The notes beneath the pieces were generated by a model. That model saw only the letters and a program-made list of their open reading frames with translations. It was not told the DNA's origin and ran no database searches. A DNA stretch of 64,000 nucleotides from contig JBOEFW010000053.1 of NCBI GenBank assembly GCA_050633105.1, forward strand, positions 196,923-260,922, read 5' to 3'. Origin of the DNA: Aureispira sp050633105. Lineage in GTDB: Bacteria > Bacteroidota > Bacteroidia > Chitinophagales > Saprospiraceae. A program made the translations under genes and the position numbers. Positions 20,501 to 29,548 of the stretch are shown here, one piece after another; position 1 is the first letter of the stretch; each line of letters starts with the position of its first letter.

Positions 20501-20560
20501 AATTATACTATATAATAAAGGGGATGATATAGCGTAAAAAATAAACAAGACCATCTCCAT

Positions 20561-20610
20561 AAAAAAAGCATTGGCTATCCATCTTCCGTACAGAAGATCC
20601 AGCCAATGCT
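20561..20610 (-). terminator. Intrinsic terminator of the STAS gene
   Basis: On the minus strand AGCATTGGCT pairs with AGCCAATGCT (a perfect 10-bp stem), with an inner GATCTTC / GAAGAT helix, followed by seven T (20567 down to 20561). It lies between the STAS gene and rnz, so read-through into rnz is probably limited. Confidence 0.85.
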
Positions 20611-20697
20611 ATTATCCATTCATAAAAAGTACTAGAAAAAGCATGTCGCTCTTCCTGCACTCTTCTTTTAGTTACAGTTCCTTATAAAACAGGAGGC

Positions 20698-21087
20698 TTA
20701 TTCTTCTTCTTCAGCGTCCGTACCCAATTCGTTTTTAAAAGCAGCCATCATTACAAATTTAACAGCTTCTCCTAAACTCTCTTTGATTGTTAATACACTA
20801 TCTAAACGAGAAATAGTAATTAACATTTTAACACTAGGGTGCACCAATCCTGTCAGGACAAAGGCACTTCCAGAATCTGCCCATAGGCGGTTTCCTGTCA
20901 ATATGGCACTTAATCCAGAAGAATCCACAAATTTTGTGTTGGACAAATCCATGATTAAATTTTTATTACCCGCATTGTGCAATACAATTAGCTCGGCTTT
21001 TAAATCAGGTGCTTTAAGAGAATTTAAATTTTCCTCTTCTAACGTAAGCACCGCATAGTCATCTTTTCTATCAACGGAATATTTCAT
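20698..21087 (-). CDS. STAS-domain protein (anti-sigma-factor-antagonist-like)
   Basis: Small cytosolic STAS-domain protein of 129 residues. The core is LIMDLSNTKFVDSSGLSAIL (about 44-63), containing the D-S-S-G switch where SpoIIAA-type antagonists are phosphorylated on Ser. The C-terminal tail is acidic (ending DAEEEE). By family knowledge such proteins act in partner switching with a serine kinase and an anti-sigma factor, or as scaffolds. Neither partner gene is in this window, so the regulated process is unknown. It has its own terminator. Confidence 0.82.
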   Translation of the reverse strand: MKYSVDRKDDYAVLTLEEENLNSLKAPDLKAELIVLHNAGNKNLIMDLSNTKFVDSSGLSAILTGNRLWADSGSAFVLTGLVHPSVKMLITISRLDSVLTIKESLGEAVKFVMMAAFKNELGTDAEEEE

Positions 21088-21432
21088 AACATTCTATAGT
21101 TCTTAAATTAACTCAATGCACTGATTTTCTTATTATTATAAGAAATTTCTAGAAAAAAAAGCACTGTGTTAACTATCGCCTTTTTGGCAATTTCAGTAAG
21201 ATAATGAGAACAGGTTTTGGTCTAGCAGCGTACAACACAAAAAGATTGTAAAAGTTTACGTTTAATAAAACTTTATACGTTTAATGTAGGGAAGTAGATT
21301 CCTTTCATAGTTGTTTCAGGGACAGTCCTGTGTCTTTAGATCGGCTAATGTAATCAATTTTCTACGAAAAATACAATAGTAGCTTGGCACTATTTTAGAC
21401 TAAAGTTAACTGCCCTTCTGTTCAAAGCAGTT

Positions 21433-21576
21433 ATGGAGACTGCACTATTTAATAGAGTAGTTCATGGAACCAACAAGGTCTTCAAAGAAGGAAAATTGAT
21501 TGGGGTTAAAGAAAATTTTGAAATCGAAAGCAACAAAACTAATGCTGTTGATTCTTATCTCTCATTCGCTCTTTAG
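21433..21576 (+). CDS. Possible small protein, 47 residues, unrecognised
   Basis: An ATG-to-TAG frame that would encode a short soluble, charged peptide (begins METALFNRVVHG, ends DSYLSFAL). It has no signal peptide, no membrane segment and no family I recognise. It is listed only because it sits in an otherwise empty 756-base region. It could easily be a chance frame or the remains of a larger gene. Confidence 0.15.
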   Translation: METALFNRVVHGTNKVFKEGKLIGVKENFEIESNKTNAVDSYLSFAL

Positions 21577-21804
21577 GAGTGGTTTTCTTCAAACAACTTC
21601 AATTAAAAGTTTTCCTTTTTTAGAAATATTATTTACCTTTCTTAGCAGGTAGTTGCGACACAACCTTTTAATCAAAATATTGTTGAAGGAGCAACCATAA
21701 AATTGCTAGAACATTCTTTTTAAGAAAGAAAAAACTTTCTCAAAGAGCCTATACCATTAATATCTTACTGGAATAGGGCCGCTTGCGAACAATAAAATTA
21801 TTTA

Positions 21805-21824
21805 CCAGACCTTGGCAGGTTTGG
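21805..21824 (+). promoter_or_regulatory. Hairpin in the clpC leader
   Basis: CCAGACCT, loop TGGC, AGGTTTGG: an 8-bp stem with one G-U pair, ending 19 bases before the clpC ATG. It could influence translation initiation or transcript stability. No T-tract follows, so it is not a terminator. Functional relevance is inference. Confidence 0.4.
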
Positions 21825-21843
21825 CAATCCATAAAATACAACT

Positions 21844-24411
21844 ATGCCTAACAACAGATTCTCTCCCAAAGTCAAGGAGATCATCTCTCACAGTAGAGAA
21901 GAAGCGCTTAAGTTTGGTCATGATTATATAGGTACAGAGCATCTCCTATTAGGTGTCCTAAAAGAGCCCAGCAGCTTGGCCGTACGCGTTTTACAATCAC
22001 TCAATATTGATGCACAACAGTTAACATTAGCAATAGAAGACTCTATTCATCAAAATACAGATAACCTGCCTACTGCTTATAACATTGGTAATTTACCCTT
22101 AACTAGACAAGCAGAGAAGGTTTTAAAAGTCACTTTCTTAGAAGCAAAATTACTAAAAAGTGAATTAATAGGTACAGAACACATTTTACTCTCTGTTCTC
22201 AAACATAAAGACAACTTAGCTGCACGTGTATTGATGCAGTTTGATGTGACTTATGATGTATTCAAAACAGAACTTGAATACGTAGGAACAGAAATTAACC
22301 CCGATATTATTGCTGATATGCCACCAGAATTTGAAGACGAAGATGAAGGTCGTGGAGAAGGCGGAGAAGGAAACAACCCTTCCAGAGGCAGCCGAAGTAA
22401 AGGCAAATCTCACACACCAGTATTAGACAACTTTGGACGCGACATCTCTAAATTAGCCGAAGAAGACAAATTAGATCCAATTATTGGACGAGAAGTAGAA
22501 ATTGAGCGCGTGTCTCAGATTCTATCTCGCCGAAAAAAGAACAACCCAATTCTCATCGGAGAACCTGGGGTAGGTAAGACAGCCGTCGTGGAAGGTTTAG
22601 CGCTACGCATTTACCAACGTAAAGTATCTAGAACCCTGTTCAACAAACGTATTGTTATGTTGGATTTGGCAGCTTTAGTAGCTGGTACTAAATACCGTGG
22701 TCAGTTTGAAGAGCGCATGAAAGCAATCATGACAGAGCTAGAAAAATCAAGAGATGTCATTTTATTTATTGATGAAATCCACACGATTGTAGGCGCAGGA
22801 GGCGCAACAGGTTCGTTAGATGCTTCTAACATCTTCAAGCCAGCCTTAGCCCGTGGTGAATTGCAATGTATTGGTGCCTCTACCTTAGATGAATACCGTC
22901 AATACATTGAGAAAGATGGCGCTTTAGATCGCCGTTTCCAAAAGGTAGTGATTGATCCGCCAACACCAGAAGAGGCCGTACACATCTTGCGTAACATTAG
23001 AGAAAAATACGAAGATTTTCACCACGTCAATTATTCAGACGAAGCCATTGAAGCTTGTGTGAAATTGAGTGATCGTTATATCTCTGATCGCTTTTTGCCA
23101 GATAAAGCCATTGATGTCATGGATGAAGTGGGCGCTCGCGTACACCTCAAAAACATTCATGTTCCTACCCACATTGTGGAATTGGAAGACAGTATCGAAC
23201 AAACCAAAGAGCATAAAAATCAAGCGGTTCGCGATCAAGAATATGAAAAAGCAGCTAACTTCCGCGACAAAGAATCTAAATTGATTCGCCAATTGGAACA
23301 AGCCAAAAAACAATGGGAAGAAGAGTCTAAGACCAAACGTTATCCTGTAGGAGAAGCGGACATTGCAGAGGTTGTTTCGATGATGACAGGCATTCCTGTT
23401 AGCAGTGTTGCCGAAAAAGAAAATCGCAAATTACTCAATATGACCAATGATCTCCAAGGAGAAGTAATTGGTCAAGATGAAGCCATTTTAAAAATAACCA
23501 AAGCCATCCAACGTAACCGTGTAGGGCTAAAAGATCCAAACAAACCTATTGGAACGTTTATTTTCCTAGGGCCTACAGGAGTTGGTAAAACAGAATTAGC
23601 AAAAGTATTAGCGCGTCAATTATTTACTTCTGAAGATTCTTTAATTAGAATTGACATGAGTGAATACATGGAAAAATTCGCTGTTAGTCGTTTGATTGGA
23701 GCGCCTCCAGGTTATGTAGGTTATGAAGAAGGGGGACAGTTGACGGAAAAAGTTCGTCGCAAGCCTTATTCTGTCATCCTATTGGATGAGATCGAGAAAG
23801 CTCATCCTGATATTTTCAATATCTTATTGCAGGTATTGGATGACGGTCAGTTAACCGATGGATTGGGTCGTAAAGTAGATTTCAAGAACACCTTAATTAT
23901 TATGACGTCTAATGTAGGTGCTCGTCGCCTCAAAGACTTTGGTCAAGGGGTAGGATTTGCTACAAAAGCGAGACAAGATAATTCCGATGACAATGCCAAA
24001 GGCGTAATTCAAAACGCTTTGAAACGCACCTTCTCTCCTGAATTTTTGAATAGAATTGATGATGTTGTTGTGTTCAACAGCTTAGATCAAGATGATATCT
24101 TCCGTATCATTGACATCACACTCAAAGACTTATATGGTCGTATTCAAGAGCTAGGTTTTAATTTAGAATTGGATGAGAAAGCAAAAGTATTCTTATCAGA
24201 AAAAGGCTATGACCCACAATTTGGAGCACGCCCACTCAACAGAGCGATTCAGAAATACTTAGAAGATCCGTTGGCAGAATTTATTTTGAACAACCAAGAT
24301 ACACTAGAAGATCAAGCGACCTTAATGGCTAGTTTGGACGAAGAGGAGAAAATGGTTATTACTGTAAAAGGTACAGATACCAAAGAAGAGGCAGACACCA
24401 AAGAAGAATAG
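21844..24411 (+). CDS. clpC: ATP-dependent Clp protease ATP-binding subunit ClpC
   Basis: AAA+ unfoldase of 855 residues that feeds substrates to ClpP. Domain order: double Clp_N repeat (1-145, starts NNRFSPKVKEIISHSREEA); an acidic/Gly-rich linker (155-190); first AAA+ module with Walker A GEPGVGKT (about 239-246) and Walker B ILFIDEIHT; UVR-type middle segment (about 453-486, QEYEKAANFRDKE); second AAA+ module with Walker A GPTGVGKT (about 576-583) and sensor/arginine-finger regions; C-terminal small D2 domain. A GVGF tripeptide-type loop (about 702-705) matches the ClpP-docking loop, separating it from ClpB. The repeated acidic tail (KEEADTKEE) is unusual. Monocistronic, with a strong terminator after it. 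Confidence 0.95.
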   Translation: MPNNRFSPKVKEIISHSREEALKFGHDYIGTEHLLLGVLKEPSSLAVRVLQSLNIDAQQLTLAIEDSIHQNTDNLPTAYNIGNLPLTRQAEKVLKVTFLEAKLLKSELIGTEHILLSVLKHKDNLAARVLMQFDVTYDVFKTELEYVGTEINPDIIADMPPEFEDEDEGRGEGGEGNNPSRGSRSKGKSHTPVLDNFGRDISKLAEEDKLDPIIGREVEIERVSQILSRRKKNNPILIGEPGVGKTAVVEGLALRIYQRKVSRTLFNKRIVMLDLAALVAGTKYRGQFEERMKAIMTELEKSRDVILFIDEIHTIVGAGGATGSLDASNIFKPALARGELQCIGASTLDEYRQYIEKDGALDRRFQKVVIDPPTPEEAVHILRNIREKYEDFHHVNYSDEAIEACVKLSDRYISDRFLPDKAIDVMDEVGARVHLKNIHVPTHIVELEDSIEQTKEHKNQAVRDQEYEKAANFRDKESKLIRQLEQAKKQWEEESKTKRYPVGEADIAEVVSMMTGIPVSSVAEKENRKLLNMTNDLQGEVIGQDEAILKITKAIQRNRVGLKDPNKPIGTFIFLGPTGVGKTELAKVLARQLFTSEDSLIRIDMSEYMEKFAVSRLIGAPPGYVGYEEGGQLTEKVRRKPYSVILLDEIEKAHPDIFNILLQVLDDGQLTDGLGRKVDFKNTLIIMTSNVGARRLKDFGQGVGFATKARQDNSDDNAKGVIQNALKRTFSPEFLNRIDDVVVFNSLDQDDIFRIIDITLKDLYGRIQELGFNLELDEKAKVFLSEKGYDPQFGARPLNRAIQKYLEDPLAEFILNNQDTLEDQATLMASLDEEEKMVITVKGTDTKEEADTKEE

Positions 24412-24439
24412 GCATCGCCTAAATAGATACGATTCTAGT

Positions 24440-24470
24440 GCCGTTCCGAGTTATTCGGGACGGCATTTTT
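24440..24470 (+). terminator. Intrinsic terminator of clpC
   Basis: GCCGTTCCGA (24440-24449), loop GTTAT, TCGGGACGGC (24455-24464), then a run of T. A 10-bp stem with one G-U pair, placed 28 bases after the clpC stop. Confidence 0.93.
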
Positions 24471-24502
24471 TGTACCCAAATTTCTTACACTTATACCCAC
24501 CT

Positions 24503-25635
24503 ATGAAAAAATGTATCACCTTACATCGTTTTTCCACGCTCAAAGAAATAGAAGATCTCCAAGCCATTACCGCCATTCGTATTAATAACTATTATAGTAT
24601 TAGTAATTGGGGGTCACAACTCAAACATTGTATCAATGTAGAAGAAGTATACTTAACACGAGGATTTATAGCGCCAGAAACTCCTTTCTTTATAAAGTAC
24701 TTCACACAACTTAGAACACTAGTTCTTGAAGATATTCCAATAGACTCTTTGCTGCCATTTTTGGGAAAATTATCCCATCTAAAGCGATTAGAATTAAAAA
24801 ACAACACTTTACTTCTTTTCCAAGCATTGTGCTACAATTGTCCAACTTAGAAGAATTATCCTTCCAAGGCTCTCGCATAGAAGAAACAGTAGATTGGTCG
24901 ATTCTTCAGCAATTGCCTCAATTGCGCCATTTAAATCTCTACCAAGTCAATTTGCCCAAACAACCAGCTGTTCCAATAGGCTTAGATCAACTCTCTCATT
25001 TACAAGAGTTGTTAGTTGTAAAACGCGTCTATAAACAACTACAGAAAAAATCGTCTAACTTTTGTGTCCAAATTCCTTATCTCTATAGCTACTCTGCCCT
25101 AGAGGAAAAATACTATACAACTCTACTCCAAAGTTGTCAACTACACCAATACAATTGGGATCACCGAGCTGTCTTAATGAATTTATTAGCTCAACAAAAA
25201 GAAAAATTAGCACAATCTGCATAGCTTGAATGGATATTAGCAGCTACCGATATCTCACAATTAGATATATTCCGCCTACAAGCTTTAGAATATTATCAAG
25301 ATCGCTGGGGAGGCTCTATTTCCAGTAGCCTAGAAAACAGTAAGTGCCTTACAGTACAAGGCTTTTTAAGAATAGACAAACAATTATTAAAACAACAACT
25401 CAAAGAGCAAGATATCCATTATCAAGAAAAATTAACCCCTGATACCGCTCTTTTATTATTAGGTCAGTGCTCACAAGGTAGTTATATACAAGCCAAAGGT
25501 TTGTCTCAATTGCCCCACTTAGAACGTCTATTTATCTACGGCAACTCCAAATTGATAACAAATGAGAGATGGGTCTTACAAGTTGCTGAAAAGCTACCTG
25601 ATTTACAAGTTTATTATTACAACTTACCCCATTAA
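24503..25635 (+). pseudogene. Broken leucine-rich-repeat gene (frameshift plus internal stop)
   Basis: Three collinear coding blocks make one former gene. Block 1 (ATG 24503 to about 24835) encodes LRR-like sequence (LSHLKRLELKNN). Near 24825-24845 the frame shifts, and block 2 continues the LRR pattern (LSNLEELSFQGSRI, LPQLRHLNLYQVNL) to a TAG at 25222. After that stop the same frame stays open to TAA at 25633, and its product is also protein-like (QGFLRIDKQLL, TPDTALLLLG, LPHLERLFIYGN). The last part weakly resembles a BRCT domain (KxTPDTxLLLLG); that is a guess. Without errors the protein would be about 377 residues. Two independent lesions favour a true pseudogene over a sequencing error, but error at the assembly level cannot be excluded. 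Confidence 0.75.
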
Positions 25636-25801
25636 TAATAGCCTAAGCAAAGTCCTCTGCAAAAGGAATCAAATGGATTTTTTAACAACCATTTAATAGA
25701 GTTAGGGTGTTTAATTAAGCTTTTTTTTAGCTTTTGCATGATCTTTATTGTCAAAATTGTGTTACAATAATAGTCCCCCTTCATCTTATTAATTTGGTCT
25801 T

Positions 25802-26125
25802 ATGAATAGTTTCCCTATTACTGTTATTCCAATTGGGCTTATCATAATAGCTCTTGCATTAACTCCTTGGATTCAATTGTTCTTTCAATTTTCTACAGAT
25901 AAAGAAACTAAGAAAATAGTTTTCAGAGGGGCTCTTACTACCTTCTCTATTGTTAGTATGGTCTTTTTAGTACTCCTTACCTTACTGAAGGTCATCGGAG
26001 AATATGGTATTTACTTAATGATGTTAAACTTTATTTTTGGAAGTTGGCTAGGCTATGCCATCACACAAGCTACCACACAAGACAATGTTTTTGGGCCGTT
26101 TATGGCTAAAAAAAAGAACTCTTAG
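25802..26125 (+). CDS. Small integral membrane protein, unrecognised
   Basis: A 107-residue protein with about three hydrophobic segments: residues 7-30 (VIPIGLIIIALALTPWI), 44-66 (GALTTFSIVSMVFLVLLTLL) and 72-92 (IYLMMLNFIFGSWLGYAI). The C-terminus is short and basic (AKKKNS). ATG start with no Shine-Dalgarno, as expected for Bacteroidota. I do not recognise a family. It stands alone between the broken LRR gene and a convergent glycosyltransferase. Confidence 0.6.
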   Translation: MNSFPITVIPIGLIIIALALTPWIQLFFQFSTDKETKKIVFRGALTTFSIVSMVFLVLLTLLKVIGEYGIYLMMLNFIFGSWLGYAITQATTQDNVFGPFMAKKKNS

Positions 26126-26247
26126 ACGATTGATAGACCTGTATTATGATACATATCAATACTCACCTAGATAATTTTTCTAAAAAACATCCTGCTCTAG
26201 CCTCTGTTACCAAAAGTACTTCCTCCTGTAAAGGTGGTCTTTTAAAA

Positions 26248-27372
26248 CTATCCTACTAACAGCATTAGAGTTTTGAGATAGTGGCTCACAATAATTTGCT
26301 CATCAAATTCTTCTAAAGCCATTTTTCGGCCAACAGCACCCATATTTTGGCGCTCTTCTACCGATAAATCTCTCATTCTCACCAAGGCTTCAAAAAGTGC
26401 GGTACTATCCTCAGCAGGAATTCGAAAGCCGTTCTCTCCATCTTTTATGGTTTCTCGGCATCCCGCTACATCTGTTGTAATAATAGGTTTCCCCATCGCC
26501 AGACTTTCTAACATCACTCTTGGCAAACCTTCTCTGTAAGAAGGCAAAACAACCGCATCCGCTTGTTCCATGATAGAACGAACATCTGAAGAACGCCCTA
26601 GATATTGAACAGCTCCCTGCGATTCATACCGCTCCAAAAGATCTTTTTGAATAGCAGAAGGGTTCCCTTCGTCAATTCCCCCCACCATCCAAAAGACGGT
26701 ATTGGCTCTAGCTGCTTGTAATTTTTCGGCGGCCTCTAACAATTCCCGCACGCCCTTATCATACAACAAACGTCCTACAAATAAAAAGACAAAGTTATCT
26801 TCCGAAGTTGTTTTTGCTACTGGTTGAAAATAGCTGGTATTAATGCCTGACCCTTTTATTAGCATGGTCTGCTTAGAACGGCAAAGGCCAAGTTCTTCAA
26901 ATAGTGCTTTGTCATCTCGATTTTGAAAAGCTACCCGCTTCGCCTTGCGAAAAGCAGAACGATAGAGGCGTTTGACTATTTGGTGCACCAAACCTTCCTG
27001 CATAAAGCTATATCCTAAGCCTGTTACTGTGGCAATACTCGGAATTCCTGCTTTGCGAGCGGCCCAATTGCCATAAATATTGGGTTTAATGGTATACAAT
27101 AGGACGGCATCCAATTGATTTTTTTTAAAAACCTGATACAATTCTCGGTACAACATCCAATCCTTAAAAGGGTTGACCCCTTTCCTGCTTAGTTGTTTTA
27201 AGGGGACAAATTGGGCGCCTGTCTCTGTAATAGAGTCAACAAATGTATCCTGTGGTGCAATCGCGACCACTTCATAGCCAGCGGCAAGCAAGGCACGAAC
27301 TAATCCTAAACGGAAATTGTGGATGTTCCAAGCCGTATTAAGAACAATTCCTATTTTTTTACGCTCTGTCAA
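26248..27372 (-). CDS. Glycosyltransferase family 4
   Basis: Predicted cytosolic GT-B glycosyltransferase of 374 residues for polysaccharide or glycolipid assembly. The N-terminal Rossmann half starts KIGIVLNTAWNIHNFRLGL with AAGYEVVAIAPQD. The C-terminal donor-binding half has VFLFVGRLLYDKGVRELLEA and the retaining GT4 E-x7-E block in SYREGLPRVMLESLAMGKP, then ITTDVAGCRETI. Donor and acceptor cannot be read from sequence. It appears to start at TTG (27370-27372), since no ATG lies close and the standard GT4 N-terminus begins immediately after. Divergent from a polytopic membrane protein that may act in the same envelope pathway. Confidence 0.9.
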   Translation of the reverse strand: MTERKKIGIVLNTAWNIHNFRLGLVRALLAAGYEVVAIAPQDTFVDSITETGAQFVPLKQLSRKGVNPFKDWMLYRELYQVFKKNQLDAVLLYTIKPNIYGNWAARKAGIPSIATVTGLGYSFMQEGLVHQIVKRLYRSAFRKAKRVAFQNRDDKALFEELGLCRSKQTMLIKGSGINTSYFQPVAKTTSEDNFVFLFVGRLLYDKGVRELLEAAEKLQAARANTVFWMVGGIDEGNPSAIQKDLLERYESQGAVQYLGRSSDVRSIMEQADAVVLPSYREGLPRVMLESLAMGKPIITTDVAGCRETIKDGENGFRIPAEDSTALFEALVRMRDLSVEERQNMGAVGRKMALEEFDEQIIVSHYLKTLMLLVG

Positions 27373-27476
27373 TGGAGTTTTCTTTTGTGGTTAGAAAAGT
27401 TGGTTAAGCAACTTCAAAATGCGTTTTGTTGGGTTCATTTCTAAAAAGCAGTACAACTTCCTATTCATTTAATAGG

Positions 27477-27512
27477 TTTTGTCTTTCTTCAACAACTTCT
27501 TACCTATCTTTG
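27477..27512 (+). promoter_or_regulatory. Bacteroidota-type promoter of the polytopic membrane protein gene
   Basis: TTTTG at 27477-27481, a 23-base spacer, then TATCTTTG at 27505-27512, matching TTTG / TAnnTTTG. It implies transcription from about 27519 and a leader of about 34 bases before the ATG at 27553. Confidence 0.65.
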
Positions 27513-27552
27513 TAGACCTTCTTATTTTTATTCCTCAAATGGTTCTACCTAT

Positions 27553-28920
27553 ATGTTTTTAGTGGCCTGGCAAATATTGTATACCAAGGATTTTCTCCTG
27601 TTGCCATTTCTGGTCCTTTTTTGGGTGGGGATATTCTATCTTTATCGCAATAAACGCTACAAAGATAGCCAATTAAAACGGTATTTTTTGCCGGCCCTAG
27701 GGCTACGGCTTTTGGGGGCGGTGCTAACCGCTTGTATGTACCAATACTATTATGGCTATGGGGATACTTTTTTCTATTTTTTTGGAGCGCGTGATATCTT
27801 TAATGCCTTGCTAAGCAACCCTTCTCTAGCTTATGAGATGCTCTTTGTCGATTTTTATGACTGGTCATTGGACACCGTTAATGCGGTGACTCTTCGAGGC
27901 TTTTTTGTCCATGATAAAGAAGCCATGGTTATTCGGTTGGCGGGTTCTGTTAGTTTACTGGGATTGGGTACCTATATAGGTATATCCTTTATTCTAACGG
28001 TCTTTAGTTTCTTAGGCTGTTGGGCTTTATACCGTGTTTTCTATGATTTAGCCCCACACTTACACTGGCAATTAGCGCTAGCCATTCTCTATCTGCCTTC
28101 TATGTGGTTTTGGAGTACAGGCATCATGAAGGATTCTATTGTTATTGGAGCTTTAGGCTTTTTTGTTAATGGTGTCTATTACAGCATCATTAGCCAAAAA
28201 AAGCACTGGATTCGATCAATCTTTTTTATTATAATGGGGGCCATTCTAATGAAAAACACTAAGATCTACGTCTTATTGGCCATTTTTCCTGCTACGGTTA
28301 TTTGGGTGTTTTTTATGTTCAAAGAACGCATTAAAAATGATACACTTCGTCGTTTTGCCACGCCTATTTTCTTTGGTGTTGGGGCCGTTGGTGGGGCTTT
28401 AGTCATCCAAGTATTAGGGTCTGTTTATCCACAATATACCTTGGCTGGTTTTATGGAAGAAGCAGCCAAGATGCAATGGTGGTTAAAATTGAGTACAGAA
28501 CGCGACAATGGAACGGGGTATGATTTAGGCGTTTTAGATCCTACTGCTTTGGGATTACTCAAAGCTTTTCCACAGGCCGTCAATGTAGCCTTGTTCCGAC
28601 CTTATATTTGGGAAGCGCGAAAAATCATTGTAATACCTTCTGCAATAGAAGCCTTATTTACCTTAAGCCTCACCACCTATGTCTTTTTTAAAGTAGGAGT
28701 TTGGCGCGCTTTATTGGCCTTATTTAGTGATCCTGTTATTTTATTTTGCTTGGTTTTTGCCATTATTTTTGCCTTTGCAGTAGGCTTTACTTCCTTTAAT
28801 TTTGGAGCCTTAGCGCGCTATAAAATACCTTGTTTGCCTTTTTATTATACAGCTATGATTTTGTTACTAGACAAAGTTCCTAAAAAGGAGCCTACACTAA
28901 TCCTTTCGCCTCCTAAGTAG
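27553..28920 (+). CDS. Polytopic membrane protein, polysaccharide-synthesis-like
   Basis: A 455-residue integral membrane protein with roughly 9-11 hydrophobic segments (for example LLLPFLVLFWVGIFYLY, IGISFILTVFSFLGCWALY, FFIIMGAILM). It carries the phrase YLPSMWFWSTGIMKDSIVIG, a pattern I associate with Bacteroidota membrane proteins in polysaccharide clusters that look like GT-C glycosyltransferases or O-antigen polymerases. I cannot assign a specific reaction. A long extracytoplasmic loop after about residue 295 contains LKLSTERDNGTGYDLG. Its stop overlaps that of the convergent deacetylase gene by 8 bases. The adjoining GT4 and deacetylase genes support an envelope polysaccharide role. 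Confidence 0.7.
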   Translation: MFLVAWQILYTKDFLLLPFLVLFWVGIFYLYRNKRYKDSQLKRYFLPALGLRLLGAVLTACMYQYYYGYGDTFFYFFGARDIFNALLSNPSLAYEMLFVDFYDWSLDTVNAVTLRGFFVHDKEAMVIRLAGSVSLLGLGTYIGISFILTVFSFLGCWALYRVFYDLAPHLHWQLALAILYLPSMWFWSTGIMKDSIVIGALGFFVNGVYYSIISQKKHWIRSIFFIIMGAILMKNTKIYVLLAIFPATVIWVFFMFKERIKNDTLRRFATPIFFGVGAVGGALVIQVLGSVYPQYTLAGFMEEAAKMQWWLKLSTERDNGTGYDLGVLDPTALGLLKAFPQAVNVALFRPYIWEARKIIVIPSAIEALFTLSLTTYVFFKVGVWRALLALFSDPVILFCLVFAIIFAFAVGFTSFNFGALARYKIPCLPFYYTAMILLLDKVPKKEPTLILSPPK

Positions 28921-29548
28921 TTGGTCTAGGCAACGCAACGAATTGATAGCCCAATTGATGATAGTGTTCTAAGACTTGAGGCAAAACCTTTTTTAGATGT
29001 GGCCAGGCTTTTTGACTATCATGGAAAACAACAATACTATCTGCTCGTGCATGTTTGAGCACATTTTGCAAACATTGCTTCCAAGTGATCGAAGAGTCAA
29101 AATCGCCCGATAAGACTTCCCAATACACCAATTGATAGCCTTCTTGACGCAGCATACAGCTTTGACTAGGCGTCAATCGCCCATAAGGCGGCCGAAACAA
29201 AGGGCTATCAATCCACCGTTTGGCCGTTGTGACCTCTTGATGATAATTTGTTGTTGTTGTTTTCCAGCCATCGCAATGGTGTTGTGTATGGTTCCCCACT
29301 TCGTGCCCTTGTTCCTGAAGTTGTTGATAAAGGTCAGGATAACGTTCTACATTCGCACCAACACAAAAAAAAGTGGCGATAGCCTCATAGCGCGCTAATT
29401 GCTCTAAGACCCAAGGAGTAACCTCAGGGATTGGGCCATCATCAAAGGTAAGATACAATGTCGATTGGGCACTACTGGGATAATGACACCAAGCCTTGGG
29501 CAATAGCATTTTCTGTACAAAACGGGGCCAATAAACAGGATAAAACAT
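28913..29548 (-). CDS. Polysaccharide deacetylase (NodB-type, CE4)
   Basis: Carbohydrate esterase family 4 protein of 211 residues, predicted to remove N- or O-acetyl groups from polysaccharide or peptidoglycan. All five CE4 motifs are present: TFDDGP (34-39, catalytic base and metal Asp), GNHTQHH (85-91, metal His), RPPYGR (119-124), a DF motif near 149-150, and VVFHDS (173-178). The core is complete and compact. The protein lacks a clear signal peptide; a hydrophobic N-terminus is absent, so localisation is uncertain. Its ATG overlaps the stop of the upstream acetyltransferase gene (TGATG), implying translational coupling. Confidence 0.92.
   Translation of the reverse strand: MFYPVYWPRFVQKMLLPKAWCHYPSSAQSTLYLTFDDGPIPEVTPWVLEQLARYEAIATFFCVGANVERYPDLYQQLQEQGHEVGNHTQHHCDGWKTTTTNYHQEVTTAKRWIDSPLFRPPYGRLTPSQSCMLRQEGYQLVYWEVLSGDFDSSITWKQCLQNVLKHARADSIVVFHDSQKAWPHLKKVLPQVLEHYHQLGYQFVALPRPTT

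Larger units (their letters stand above)
21088..21843. other. Long AT-rich region upstream of clpC
   Basis: This 756-base stretch lies between divergent STAS and clpC genes. It holds an inverted repeat (TTCTTAT-tatt-ATAAGAA, about 21127-21144), a possible 47-codon reading frame (21433-21576) and a hairpin just upstream of clpC (21805-21824). I see no tRNA, known riboswitch, CIRCE-type operator or clean promoter. The length is unusual for this tightly packed genome, so an unrecognised small RNA or gene remnant is possible. Confidence 0.5.
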
